Below are positions 22,993 through 33,610 of a stretch of DNA of 64,000 nt, piece by piece; the stretch's first letter is position 1, and every line of letters begins with the position of its first letter. Where the stretch lies: contig NW_005200784.1 in assembly GCF_000372725.1 (NCBI RefSeq), forward strand, positions 904,362 through 968,361, in the 5' to 3' direction. A model generated the notes under the pieces. That model saw only the letters and a program-made list of their open reading frames with translations, had not been told where the DNA came from and did no database searches. The position numbers and the translations under genes were made by a program. Source of the stretch: Emiliania huxleyi CCMP1516. Its lineage: Eukaryota > Haptophyta > Isochrysidales > Noelaerhabdaceae.

Positions 22993-24008
22993 ATGCAGAC
23001 CAGCTCTCCGCACCCGTTTGCGGACGCCGATCGCGAGGCCTTCCCGCTGTTCGACGCGGTCTTTGCCCACTCCCCGCGCTCGCCGTGGTCCGTTGGCGGC
23101 GCGGCGGGGACGTGGAGTCCGTCGCCGACCGCCGTCGCTGCGTTCGGCGGCGGCAGAGCCGGTGGCGCGAAGCGAGGTGCCGCCCGCGATCGCCCTCTGC
23201 TGGTCCAGCAGACGTCGGGCGTGGGCGAGCGAGCGCTGCCGTGCGGCTCACCCGTGGTTCGGCAGGTCGCAAAGCAGCTCGACTTTTCCTCTGCCGGCAT
23301 GCCGCCACCGAGCGAGCAGCGAGAGCCACCGGCTTGGGTTCGGCGTGCAGCAGCGGCTGGCTGGCCCGTGGACGCTGCGTCCGCCGTGCGCAGCACGCAC
23401 GCTCGATCGGGGCGATCCGACAGCGAAAAGTGGTCGCCTAGCCGCAGGCTACCCTTCATGCGGCCATTGCCAGCTGCCTCCACGGCGGCATCAGACGCCG
23501 CGTCGACCAGAGTGTCTCCGCCGCTGCCGACGCCGAGTCCGACGCGAGTGACGGCGGGTGGAGCCACCGCTGGCGGCGCGCAGTCGCTCCTCTCCTCCGA
23601 TGGCCCTCCCACCGCCTCTCCGCCACGGGCGCCGTGGTCTGCGCCAGCCAGGCTCGCATCGAACATGCAACCGGCAGAGGAGGAGGCGGAGGCAGACGAG
23701 GAGGAGGGCCGGATGGACTCCCTCTGCTGCAACGCGGCGTCCACCCCGCCGCGACCCGCCTCGCCCGCGGGCGCTCCCTTCGCCGCCGCGCCTCCGGCCG
23801 ACTCGTCGCCGCTGCCCTTCAGCGCTCGCACGTACCCTGCCGAGGCTGCCGATGCGGTGTCGCGCAGTCCCGAGGCGAGCAGCGCGGAGCTCCACATGGC
23901 CTCGTGGGCGCGGAGGGCCGAGTGGGCGACGCGCAGGCTGCGTGGCCAGGCCCGTCGCCTCGAGGAGCTCGGTGAGCCCCGCCCTTCCCGAGCATGAGAG
24001 AGTCTAGG

Positions 24009-24068
<60 letters not shown>

Positions 24069-24643
24069 GGAGAGACCTTTCGGTCGGGAGGTGTGCAATG
24101 CTGACTGACCAACCGCCACTCCTGGCGGCAGGCGTCTCGCCGACTCGCGCGGCCATGGCGGCGTCGGCTTTTGCAGAGGGGCGGGCATTCAACGCCGCCA
24201 ACACCGCCGCCTCTCCCGCCGCCAGCCACGCCGCCGCCTCCGCCGCTGCCATCGCCGCCGTTGCCGCTGCCACCGCCGCCGCAGCCGCCGCAGTCGCGGC
24301 GGCCACCTCCGCTGCCTCCGCTGCCTCCACCGCCTCCGCCTCCGCCGCCGCATCCGTCTCCGCCGCCGCCGCCGCCTCCCACCAGCTTGTCGGCGAGGCG
24401 GTAGCGCCAGGCGCGGGCTGCTGGCTCGATGCAGAGGCGGAGCCGCCGCCTCGCGCCCCGCCGGAAGGGAGAGGGCTAGAGTCCGGGCCCGCCGTGTCCC
24501 CTGCGCGACGAGACGAGCCGGCGTGGCTGAGGCAGGCGTCCGACGTGCTCCTGCGCGGCGCAACGCCTTTGCCGCCGCCTCGGCATGTCGCGGGGGAAGG
24601 GTTGGTGCCCGCCGTCAGCCTGCCGTGTGTTGAGGTCGCATAA
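22993..24643 (+). CDS. Low-complexity Ala/Ser/Pro-rich protein of unknown function
   Basis: Two exons: 22,993-23,971 and 24,132-24,643, joined by a GT-AG intron of 160 nt (GTGAGC donor, GGCAG acceptor) that contains a (GA)n microsatellite. The phase closes, giving 496 residues. The start MQTSSPHPFADADREAFPLF is the first ATG of the frame. The middle is Ser/Pro-rich with an acidic patch (EEEAEADEEEGRMDS). Exon 2 begins with a long Ala-rich helix-like stretch. A short segment before the splice (ARRAEWATRRLRGQARRLEE) could be a coiled-coil start continuing into the Ala-rich region. There is no recognised domain, signal peptide or membrane helix. Confidence 0.5.
24009..24061. repeat. (GA)n microsatellite in an intron
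   Basis: About 25 uninterrupted GA dinucleotides lie inside the intron 23,972-24,131. Confidence 0.95.
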
Positions 24644-24798
24644 AGTTGGATTTTGGCTGTTGTGTCGTAAAAACACGGGTCTGAACCTCAACCTCTCATA
24701 GACAAGCAATGACAAGAGGAGGACTCATCACTCGCAACTCCAGTCTCCAGAGAGTGTTCTCGCGCGTTTTCTTGTAAATAACAAGGAACAAGGTCTGT

Positions 24799-25217
24799 GG
24801 CAGTCGGGAAATATTGAATATATTGCTCCAATACTTAGAGATGCGATCAATATCAATATATATTGCAATACTTAGAGGAGAGGCTGGGCCTGGGCTGGTC
24901 AGGACCGTCAGGTTGGACTCAACATGTCAATATGGGGGCCCATCCCGGGCTTGAAAATGGCTCTAAATCGTTCAAAACGGGCCCAAATCGCTTCAAAATC
25001 GCTTAAATCGCATAAAAATTGCTTTGAACTCGTGATTTTTTCGATTTCAGCCCACATCTAGGCGATGTTTGGGACAAATGTCGACATTTCTCATTTGGTG
25101 CTCTTGGAGGTTAGAATCAGCGATCAATATGTCAATATATATTGTCAATACTTAGAGGGGATGCTGTCAATAATCAATATCAATACTTAGGGCGAGAATC
25201 AATCTTTCCCGACTGCC
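24799..25217. mobile_element. AT-rich MITE-like foldback, 419 bp
   Basis: The ends GGCAGTCGGGAAA (24,799-24,811) and TTTCCCGACTGCC (25,205-25,217) are inverted repeats. Subterminal blocks with AATACTTAGAG and CAATATCAATA motifs recur on both sides. The core (24,950-25,030) repeats AAATCG-type words. The element is conspicuously AT-rich against its surroundings and contains no plausible gene. I could not find a convincing target duplication, so the superfamily is unassigned. Confidence 0.6.
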
Positions 25218-25407
25218 TTACCTGTGGCGCCAGCGGGCGGGGCAGCGCGCCATATAGCAAGTATTTTCTTCTCATCAAAAAGTCACACTCTCACTGTCTC
25301 TCTCGTCGTATGCAGTTCAGGGTGTTCAGCTCGGACGTTCTTATTTATAAGCGCGGAATGGCGGAGACGAGAGACTTACGGCGTACGGGTACCCTGCCTG
25401 GTGGCTA

Positions 25408-25452
25408 AAAAGAAAGAAAGAAAACAGACAACCCAAGGGAGGGATGGGAGTC
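25408..25452 (-). repeat. End box of the 39-kb repeat family
   Basis: Only the (GAAA)n tract and the ACCCAAGGGAGGGATGGGAG box are present, without the ORF. This is the shortest member of the family in the window. Confidence 0.6.
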
Positions 25453-25756
25453 AGGCACTTGGAGCACTTACTTGGAGTGCAGTCCAGTCATCAGCCTCAC
25501 ATCCAGGGCCGGGGAACTGAGAAGCGCGCCCAGCGAGCCGGATGATCGGGATCGGGCTACGGGCTAGAGAGCCCTGACCCCTAGCTAGGGGGGTGCGCGT
25601 TCGCAGGGAGGGAGAGGGCCGTAAAGTAAACACAGGTCTCCGAGGGTTGGCTCCGTGTACCGGGTTTCCCCTTAACTTCAGAACGCCCCCTCTACTCGGA
25701 GCTAGTAGACACGCCACTGTACACCACGCACGTACACAGGTCCTCACTCAGCTTCC

Positions 25757-26105
25757 GTGGTCAACGGGCGTTCGACCACACCACCGGCCAAGGCTACGTC
25801 AAGTCACAGCGTGGCCACTACCAACCATGATGGGATCTTCACCAAACGCAACAAGTTCAACCTGCTTCTCCACGAGACATTCGGCGGCGGCTTCTCGCCG
25901 CCAGCAGTTGCAAAGATCAACCGCCTTGCGCGCAAGGCTCAACGCTCGGGCGTTGACCGCACCGCGTACCCTCCCCACTCCCGCCTCTCATTCATTTGTG
26001 TCACACCACGCGGAACGCATCTCCATCGCTTCGGTGAAGGGGGTGAACCGTGCCATCCTCGATCGCCGTGCAAAGCTCGCTTCCGAGCTCTCACGCCGCG
26101 CGTAG
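25757..26105 (+). pseudogene. Frameshifted remnant of an unrecognised protein
   Basis: One frame reads TNHDGIFTKRNKFNLLLHET followed by FGGGFSPPAVAKINRLARKA until about 25,970. A second frame then reads HHAERISIASVKGVNRAILD and DRRAKLASELSRRA to a stop at 26,103-26,105. The composition of both halves is unlike the Ala/Arg shadows around, so I read a single ancestral frame broken by an indel near 25,970-25,990. The family is unknown; a mobile-element protein is possible. Confidence 0.35.
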
Positions 26106-26228
26106 GGCCCTTAGGGGCCTAGAGAACACAACCCCCCTCTCTCTTTTCTCCCAGTAAGCTATAAGTACGTACATCTGAGAGAGACTAAAGTACATCTGGC
26201 GCCGCGGCACAGCTCCTATCATCGGCAC

Positions 26229-27329
26229 ATGGCGCTTTTTCTGCTCAGCGCCGCGCTACCAGGGCGCGGCCGCTTGCTACGGCCACGGCGCGATTTCAAG
26301 CCGTGCGTCAGCGTCTGGAATGCGACGAGCGCCGCGCAGCACGAGATGGACTTTATGCGCTGCGTCACTGGGGAGGAGGGGCCGCCGCCGCAGTTGCGTT
26401 CGGCGCTCGCACGCGAGTTGCTGCCAAACGCGTCGCAGCCGGTCAGCACTGTGGCCTCGAACCTGATGCGGGACGACGCGACGAGCTTCTGCGACTGCAC
26501 GCTCGAGCTGCATGACGCGGCCAGCTGCGGCCACGCGTCGGCGCAAGCGGTGCTCGACGAGTACGAGCCGTGGTGCCTGTTCCTCGGCGCTTGCCCCGCC
26601 ATCGCGAGGGCGCTGCTGCACTCGGCGCAGGCCTGCCGCGAGGCCGGGTTCCGCGCCGCCAACTGGAGCGAGCCGCTGTGCGAGGCGGCGGGCGCCAATG
26701 AATGCGCCTTCTCGGTGCAGAAGCTGTTCGAGTCGACGCACGCGGCGCACCGCTGGGCCAACGCGTCGGACGCGGACGCGGAGCGGCGCGCGGTCGAGCG
26801 GTCCCAGTACGCGCAGCTGCAGCAGAAGTGGGGCATCTTTTACCACATGGTCCCGCCGTGGATGGCGCCCGCCTCGTTCGAGGGCACCTTCGGGCAGCTG
26901 TCGAGCTGCATGGCGTCGGTGCGCGTGGAGGAGGCGCAGCTCAACCTGCCGCTCTCGCTCGGCGCGCTGTCCGGCAACCACTCGTGGCACCGGTACGACC
27001 GCTTCTTCCGCTCAAAGTGCGGCGTCGAGTACCAGCTATGGGACGAGCTGGTCGAGCAGGCAATGTCCCTCTCTGGGGGCTACTACGCCGAGGACCAGTG
27101 GGCCGCGGGGAACAAGGCGGTCGCGCTCTCGATCCTCGCCGCCAACGTGGCCATGGTCCTCCTCGCGTGCGGCATCCTGCTACGCTTTGTGCAACGCGGC
27201 CACTGCTACCGCCTCTGCAGCCCCAGCAGCGCCGAGGAGAGGGCGGGCCTCAAGGGCGGGGAGGAAGCGCGGGGGGGAAGCCAGGGAGGGGTGCAGTTCA
27301 CCATCGAGCCTGAAGAGGCGCACCTCTGA
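26229..27329 (+). CDS. Type I membrane protein with Cys-rich ectodomain
   Basis: A single exon encodes 366 residues from MALFLLSAALPG, whose first ~15 residues could act as a signal peptide. The ectodomain has many Cys residues (for example CDCTLELHDAASCG and CEAAGANECAF) and NxS/T sites (NATS, NASQ, NWSE, NASD, NHSW). One strong membrane helix lies at residues ~297-322 (AVALSILAANVAMVLLACGILLRF), followed by a short basic, Gly/Glu-rich cytoplasmic tail. I do not recognise the family. It is transcribed toward the TELO2-like gene, with an inverted repeat between the two. Confidence 0.6.
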   Translation: MALFLLSAALPGRGRLLRPRRDFKPCVSVWNATSAAQHEMDFMRCVTGEEGPPPQLRSALARELLPNASQPVSTVASNLMRDDATSFCDCTLELHDAASCGHASAQAVLDEYEPWCLFLGACPAIARALLHSAQACREAGFRAANWSEPLCEAAGANECAFSVQKLFESTHAAHRWANASDADAERRAVERSQYAQLQQKWGIFYHMVPPWMAPASFEGTFGQLSSCMASVRVEEAQLNLPLSLGALSGNHSWHRYDRFFRSKCGVEYQLWDELVEQAMSLSGGYYAEDQWAAGNKAVALSILAANVAMVLLACGILLRFVQRGHCYRLCSPSSAEERAGLKGGEEARGGSQGGVQFTIEPEEAHL

Positions 27330-27504
27330 CCGTGTCGCACCGGGCCTATCCGATCTCGGCACATTGTAGTATTGTCCCTCGTTGGCTCTAGTGGTCTAGT
27401 GCGCCCCGCAGCTGAGACCCCGAGACGACGGAGCGCGATGCGGCCTCCCCGGCCCGTGTGCAGTGTCGTTGTGAACTTCGTTATTCGCTGTACTCGATTT
27501 TATT

Positions 27505-28136
27505 GTTTTCGCCGCGCGTTTAGAAATTCGCCCGCGCCTCCTCCTGCAAAAGTTATTTAGGACCACCCCCCTACCGCCGCCCAGTATGTGCTCCGCAGCT
27601 GAGTCCACGCACCCCACAGCAGCTCAGGGACACAATAAGCTCGCATACAAGTGCTGGTACGCACAGCTCGACGCGTACTCGAATGCTGCCACTGTCATTC
27701 TAGCCGGCGAGCGGCGGCGTCACAGCGTCGACTCTCGCATCGCGATGAGACGCACTGCTTGCCCAGACGCGCGCCTTTGCGCGCTCCTGTAGGGCAGGAG
27801 GAAGGCCAGCGGTCGTGCTGCGCAGGCCCGGCCGTCTGGCTGAAGGGAGCAGCAGCTGGCGCTCAACAGCAGCGCTGTCGAGCAGCGCAGCCACACCACA
27901 CTCCCGCCAAGCCACGTGTCATTTCGCGCCAAGATTTGGCGCCAAAATGGCACTTTAGTGTCCACCTAGCCACGTGGTCGCGGCCTGAAGCTCCAAGCTT
28001 CTGGGACTGAGGTCCCACATCGCTGGACTCCATTTGTGTGCAGGCGGCACCCTCCCGATCGTTCGCCGATGTCCGAAACCGGGGTGGTTTCTAAATAACT
28101 TTTGCAGGAGAAGGCCGCGCGTTTAGAGAAAACGCT
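27505..28136. repeat. Inverted repeat between convergent genes
   Basis: TCCTGCAAAAGTTATTTAG at about 27,540-27,558, followed by GACCACCCC, is matched in inverse orientation by CTAAATAACTTTTGCAGGA at 28,092-28,110, preceded by GGGGTGGT. Similarity extends outward through CCGCGCGTTTAGA (27,512) and its mirror (28,117). The region between (27,570-28,080) has no gene that I can support. It could be a MITE with degenerate ends or two diverged copies of a 3' terminal repeat. Confidence 0.55.
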
Positions 28137-31100
28137 TCAAGCCGCCCGAACCTTTGCCCCAAGCAGGCTGTGGCAAGCGGCGGCGAGCTGCTGGCAGCCG
28201 GGGTCGACGTCATCGCGGGCGACGCTCTGCAGCCACTCCTGCAGGTCCGGCAAGCTCCCGCCGAGCTCCTGCAGCAGCACGGCGGCGGAGAGCGCCTCCG
28301 CGGCCGCCCCGAGAGCGACGAGCGTGGCCCTCCGCACGGCTGGGTGGGCGTGGTGGCGCATCTCCCACGCAAAGGCGCAGAGGGCGCGCGCCATCGGCCG
28401 GGCGCACGGGTAGGCGGCCGCGCCGCGGAGGAGGGCGGCGAGGGTGAGGAGGAGCGCCTCGAGCAAGAAGCAGTCCTCGCCCAGCATGCGGAACGTGTTT
28501 GCCGGGTCGTCGTACCGCGACATCAGCGGGAAGAAGAAGGCGGGCGCGACGACGCCGAGCCGGCTCGCCGCCGCAGCCGGCCGGGGCCGTGGCCGGCTGT
28601 GGGTGCGGCGCGAGACGCCCACCGGCTGGACCGCGCCCCTGTCCGCCCTGGCCGCCGCCTCCGCCGCGGGCGGCCGCGCGGCCGGCGGCGCCGCCAGCTC
28701 ATCGGCGACGGCGCGGATGACGGCGAGCGCCTCTTGCCGCATCTCGAGGGTATGGTTGGTGCCGTACAGCTCGCCCACGAGCGGCGCGGCGAGCTCTTCG
28801 GCGCACGCGCTCACCAACGCGACGAGGGCGGCCCGGCGCCACTCGCCGAACCGCGGCAGGTTGTACTGGTTGCCGAGGTGGAGCAGCGTCCAGCAGAGCG
28901 GCTGCGCCAGCGCGCGCAGCTCGCCCATCCGGCCGGCGGACGCGGCGAGCCGCAGGAGCGGCGCAGCGCCCTCGAGGGAGGCGGCGAGGAGCTCGTGCTC
29001 CCCCTCCTTTGCGCGCAAGCCGGCCAGCAGCTCGCGCAAGTGCCGAGGCGCCGCCGTCGGCGCCAGGTCGCTCCGGTCGTCGGCGAGCCCAAACGCGACG
29101 AGCGACTCGTCGCTGCTGCTCGCCGCCTCGCTGCTCGCCGACTCGCCGCCGGCGCCACGCGCGAGGCTGGCGCCGCTCGAGCCGCTGACCGACCCGTCGC
29201 TCTCCGACGCGCCGCCCCCCCTGCCCGCCGGCGAGGCGCCCTCCCCGCCGCTCTCGCCGCTCTCGCCGCCTCCCCCCTCCGCAGGGCTGGCCGCAGCCTC
29301 TGCCGCGTCCCTCCCCCGCCAGGCGAGCGGCGCAGGCGCCAGCGGGTCCGCCTCCTCCTCGCTGCCCGAGGAGCCCGCATCGGCAGCCGCCGCCGCCTTT
29401 GCCTCCCTCCGCCGCCGCCGCCGCCGGGCCCGACGCTGCTTGCGCTCCCCCCCCTCCCCCCCCGCGAGGGAGCCAGCTACCGCGAGGGAGCCAGCCGCCG
29501 CAGGTGCCGCCGCGTGCGCGGGAGGAGACGCGAGCTTGGCGTCCGCGTCGTCCGCGTCGTCCTCGTCCTCGTCATCGAAGCAGACGGGGTTGTCCGGGTC
29601 GATGACGCGGGAGAGCGCCTCCGCCACGTCCATGCCGAGCCGCCGCACGGCCGGCGAGGGCGACTGCAGGTGGTGCTGCACGCCCTGCAGCAGCGTCGGC
29701 ATCAGCTCCTCCGACACGAGCTGCACCGGCAGCCTGCCCAGCCCGAGGACGAGCGCCGCGCTCACGTACCGCTGCTGCGCGAGCGAAGTCCCGCTCGTGT
29801 GCACGCCGCCGCTCCAGGCGTCGCCCACCGCGCGCATCGCGTCGGCCAGCAAGCCCGCCCTGCCTCCGCCCGCCCTGCCTCCGCCCTCCAGTCCGCCTGC
29901 GACACGGCGGGCCGCAGGTGGGTGGCGGCGGCGGGCGCGCCCGGCGGTGCTCCCGGCGCTCGGTCTGCCGTGTTCGAGCAGCGCGATGGTGTAGGGCAGG
30001 GTCTGGTGCGGGAGCACCCGCGTGAGGAGGAGGCGCGAGGAGAGCACGAGCTGCGCCGTCGCCGACGAGGAGAGAAGCGGCGCGAGGAGCTCGCGCAGCT
30101 GCGTCTCGCGCCGCCCCTACCACCAGTGGGCGCCACGCAGTCTCCCAATGGGGCCGGGGAGGGGCGCAACCGGCTCCCCGCCCGAGCCGCGCCGGCTCGC
30201 CCTCCCGCGCCGCCGCCGCGTGCCGCAGCAGCGCCTCGAGGAGCGCCTCGACGCCGCCCGCCGGCACGCAGCCGACCACGGCGGCCACCGCGGCGGGAGA
30301 GGGCGCAGCGGGAGGGGGAGCACCGGCCGGCAGCAGGAGAGGGAGCACCTCGCGCAGCAGGCCCCGCCGGGCCACCCGGCCCACCAGCCCGCCGCACATC
30401 CGCACCCGCCCCGCCGCAAGCCCGCCGCCCGCCGGCCCGCCGCCCGCCGAGGCGCCGCCGCGCTCGCACGCGCAGAGCAGCTGGCCGATCGTCTCCGCCG
30501 CAAAGGCCTCGGGGCGCAGCCGCGCGGGTGCCGCCGCCGCGAGGGCGTTCGTCAGCCGGTCGGGAAGGCTGACGAGCAGCGAGGCGAGCTGGCCGTGCTC
30601 CTGCGGCGGGGCGGCGCGGCGTGAGGTGTGTTGCCCGCCGTCTCTCCCGTCTCTCCTCACGCCGCGGAGAATGGACCTCGTCGTCGCATGCGCCCTCGGC
30701 CTCCCCCTCCCCCTCCCAGTCGGCGAAGAGGCGCTCGGCGAAGCGGGCGGCCACCATCTCCTGCAGCAGCGCCGCGCAGAGGCCGGCGCGCCGCTCGCGT
30801 GCGAAGGCGGGGTCGAGCACCGACGCGGCGTCGTCCGAGCGGTTGCTCGGCGGCGCATCCGCCGGCTGGAGCGCCGCCGAGATGGCCTGCAGCGCGTGCC
30901 GCGGCGGAGCGCACACAAAGTGCGGGTGGAGCAGCGACCGCACCTCGGCGCGGGTGAGGGCGCCCAGCCAGTCTCGCACGAGGGCGTTGAGGAGGAGCGA
31001 GGCCCAGTTGGCGTAGTGCCGGCGCACGTACAGCGCCGACAGCGCCTCGCGCCGCTCACGCGCCGCGCCAAGCAGCAGCGCCTCTGCCTCCTCCGCCAGC

Positions 31101-31312
31101 CGACTCGCCTCGTCAGGCACGACGCCGCCGGTCCGCAGCGCCTCGCCGGGCCGCAGCAGGCAGAGCGTCGACGAGAGGGCGAGCAGCACCGACGCGGGCT
31201 CGCGCGCCTGGCGCAGCACGCGAGCCGCGGACGCCATGAGGGAGGCGAGGGCCTCGGGGAGGGCGGCGCCGTCCGAGGCGGCGACGTCCGAGACCGGCAA
31301 GACCGGCAACAT
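28137..31312 (-). CDS. TELO2: TELO2-like (Tel2/Clk2) PIKK-stability factor
   Basis: TELO2, with TTI1/TTI2, is a cytoplasmic co-chaperone scaffold that matures PI3K-related kinases such as ATM, ATR and mTOR. I recognise the C-terminal half by PTLLQGVQHHLQSPSPAVRR followed by LGMDVAEALSRVI, and by FFFPLMSRYDDPANTFRMLG followed by alpha-helical repeats up to the stop at 28,137. A long acidic/Gly-rich insert sits at about 29,560-29,100. The N-terminal half is in another frame, starting at the ATG 31,312 (MLPVLPVSDVAASD) and containing RRHYANWASLLLNALVRDWL near 31,000. Frame changes near 30,670-30,620 and 30,170-30,110 imply introns I could not place exactly, and an in-frame low-complexity stretch at 29,950-29,870 may be another. 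The family call is moderately firm; exon boundaries are not. Confidence 0.6.
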
Positions 31313-31948
31313 GGCAGCAGTGAACGCGCAGCTCGCGGCGTTCGGCGTGCAACTCTGCTTCGGCGGAGGCAACTCGGCGTACTACTTGCAAGCGTCTGCA
31401 AGTCTCGAGCAGGCGATCCGCGAAGCGAGCCGGTGCTGCAGCAAGCGCAGGCAGAGGTTGCGGCTCGAGAGGGCCTCGCGCCGTTTACCGCCTCGCACCG
31501 CGGGCTGCCGGTTCTTTTGTGAGGGTGTGCCGGTGATAGTACTAGCACGCGCCAGTTCGCACCTGTGTCGAGCCTGTGTGCTGTGAGATTGTTTTGATTA
31601 AATTCTTTTGTGAGCTACCGGTAGCCTTCGACGGCGGTGTGTGTGTCTGTTGTGTCGGCGGTACGTCTTCGGTCCCCGCGGGAAGCCCCGCGCATAGGAC
31701 AACAGCGTCTGTCCCACACACGCACAGACGCGCACATACATCATGCTCGGGCACCCCCCACAGTGTAGTGGTTTGAGCACACACACACAAGTACAGCAAG
31801 CGGAGTGCACACCTGTGCCTGCCTTGCCCTTGGCGGGTGAGGGTCGTAAGAATCAAAGCCTCTTGGTGCCAAACGTGCTCAAGCGCGCCGAAGAGAGACA
31901 CGATCTACGCTCGAGGGAGTTAGCGAAAGTCGCACGGGCAGAGGGGAG
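31313..31948. other. Intergenic, no gene recognised
   Basis: Contains a short CA microsatellite (31,776-31,789) and a CGCCAGTTCGCACCTGTG-type segment (31,549) that recurs with variation near 38,930, 52,045 and 52,365. It includes the upstream region of the TELO2-like gene. I see no coding signal. Confidence 0.5.
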
Positions 31949-32873
31949 CAGTGCTCAAACTTTACCGGTATGAGACTGGTATTTGGCGATATTTTGATTA
32001 GTTTTGGAGTGGTATGGTATAGTGGTATGCGAAAGTGGTATGCGGGGTTTTCAGTAAAGGGAGCGGACCCTGAGTTGAGGAAATCGAGGGACGCGACCCA
32101 CCTCGCCACAGACGGTCCCGCGCCTCGCCGCTATGACGGGGACACACCCCGCACCGTCCGCTGTGTCCCCGTCTTTGTCCGGAGTGAAAAGTCCAACGCG
32201 CTCGTCGGTGACGGCTTCCCTCAACCTGCGCCGCGCTCGGCGAACCTCGACAGCGCTTTCGGTGGCATGCAGCTCTTTGCGACAGAAGCCTGGAGAGCAG
32301 CTCCTCTGCTGCTCACACACTCTGCACAGTTGACACAGCCTACTGTGCGGCTGCCACAGCTGTCACAGCGATGGGCTCGCCCTCACTGGCCCTCAGTCAC
32401 TTGTGCTGCGGCTTGTGTGAGCGACACTGCTCGGCGACTGCCGGCACACTGTGAGACCATGGGTGTGAGGTTAAACCACGCTACCAGCGCTTGGTCACAT
32501 CGGCCCCGAGGTCAGATCCTTCTACTCTGTTGATGACAAGACTTGTTTACTGGCTGGAGCCGAGCAGGAGGACCCAGCGCACAACCCCTGGTCAACTCAG
32601 GGTCCGCTCCCCGTAGTTGTAGCGGCTGTCGGTGTGGTCCCGGGGGCGAAACCATGCAAAAGTGCGGGTATTACCCGGGTATACCCGGGGTTTTCCAGGT
32701 ATACCCGCAAAATACCCGGTATTTTGCCGATTTTGCCGATTTTGCCACCAAGAAGGCACTCCGACTCGCTTTGATTTCCGTGAGGCAACTGGTATCCCGT
32801 ACCACTTTTTGATTAGTGCAGGCCTTGGGTTTGATTAGCCAAAAACTCCCATACCGGTAAAGTTTGAGCACTG
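31949..32873. mobile_element. hAT-like non-autonomous element, 925 bp
   Basis: The ends are CAGTGCTCAAACTTTACCGG at 31,949 and its exact complement at 32,854-32,873. Both flanks carry the 8-bp duplication GAGGGGAG (31,941-31,948 and 32,874-32,881). CAGTG ends with an 8-bp duplication are classic hAT features. There is no transposase. Inside are a hairpin at 32,135-32,173 shared in structure with two other elements, and a GGGTATT/AATACCC-rich stretch (32,665-32,735) resembling part of the MITE at 1,487-2,385. Confidence 0.9.
32135..32173 (+). other. Conserved hairpin motif, instance 1
   Basis: GACGGGGACACA (32,135-32,146) pairs with TGTGTCCCCGTC (32,162-32,173), loop 15. It is directly followed by TTTGTCCGGAGTGAAAAGTC. 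The instances at 34,780 and 57,530 have different stem bases but the same following motif. Confidence 0.65.
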
Positions 32874-32881
32874 GAGGGGAG

Positions 32882-33610
32882 ACCGAGGCCTCCGGCAGTC
32901 CGCACCGCCTCGCGAAAGGGAAGCAACTAGGTAGGGAAGCAACGATCAACTCCAGCTTGGACTTGGGTGCGCCGAGCGCCGGCGCGTAGGTCGCGACCGA
33001 CGCGCAGCGCGGGCACGTCGCGAGCACAGGAGCGCGCGGGTGCCGTGCTAGCCTTCGATGTTATGAAACAAACGCAAAAGGCGGACACACGCATGGCATA
33101 TCGCTCTCGGGCCCACAGACATCCCGCACACCCGCCGCCCCCCCCTTCTCGCCCGCCCCGGCCGGGAGAAAGGGGAGTGACAGTTTGGGACGGCAACAGA
33201 ACGAGTATCTTGCACTCCCATGTTCAAGAACGCAGAGAAAGGACTGGGGGTGGTCCGGCCCACAAGTCCGTCTCATGGCCCCAACTGACCGATCTACCGC
33301 ACTGAACACTTGCGCCCCCTCGCTCCCAACCCATCCATCCACCTCGCCGAGCCGCGCCGCGCTATATCGGGCGATCTCGCCGCGCACACACACGAACACA
33401 CACGGCGAGCGTCGCGCAGCGGCACCGCACCTGCTCAAAAAAGGAAGGGCCTGGTTGGAGCCACGGGGGTCGGGGCTCACGTACTCGCTCGGAGCGCCGC
33501 CTCACTCTGCGCCACTTTGAGGCGTTGAGCCCGCGACGGTGAGGCGGCGCCCCGCGCGGCGCGTTCATCGCCCTCCACGTCGACCCCTGCGCGCACCGCT
33601 CATCTTGGCC
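32882..33610. other. Intergenic, no gene recognised
   Basis: GC-rich sequence with reading frames only of shadow quality. A segment at 33,390-33,440 has CACACA-type runs. I see no repeat ends or coding signal. Confidence 0.4.

Noticed and set aside
27380-27420. tRNA box-A-like GTGGTCTAGTGC
   Set aside because: No T-arm or box B follows within tRNA distance.
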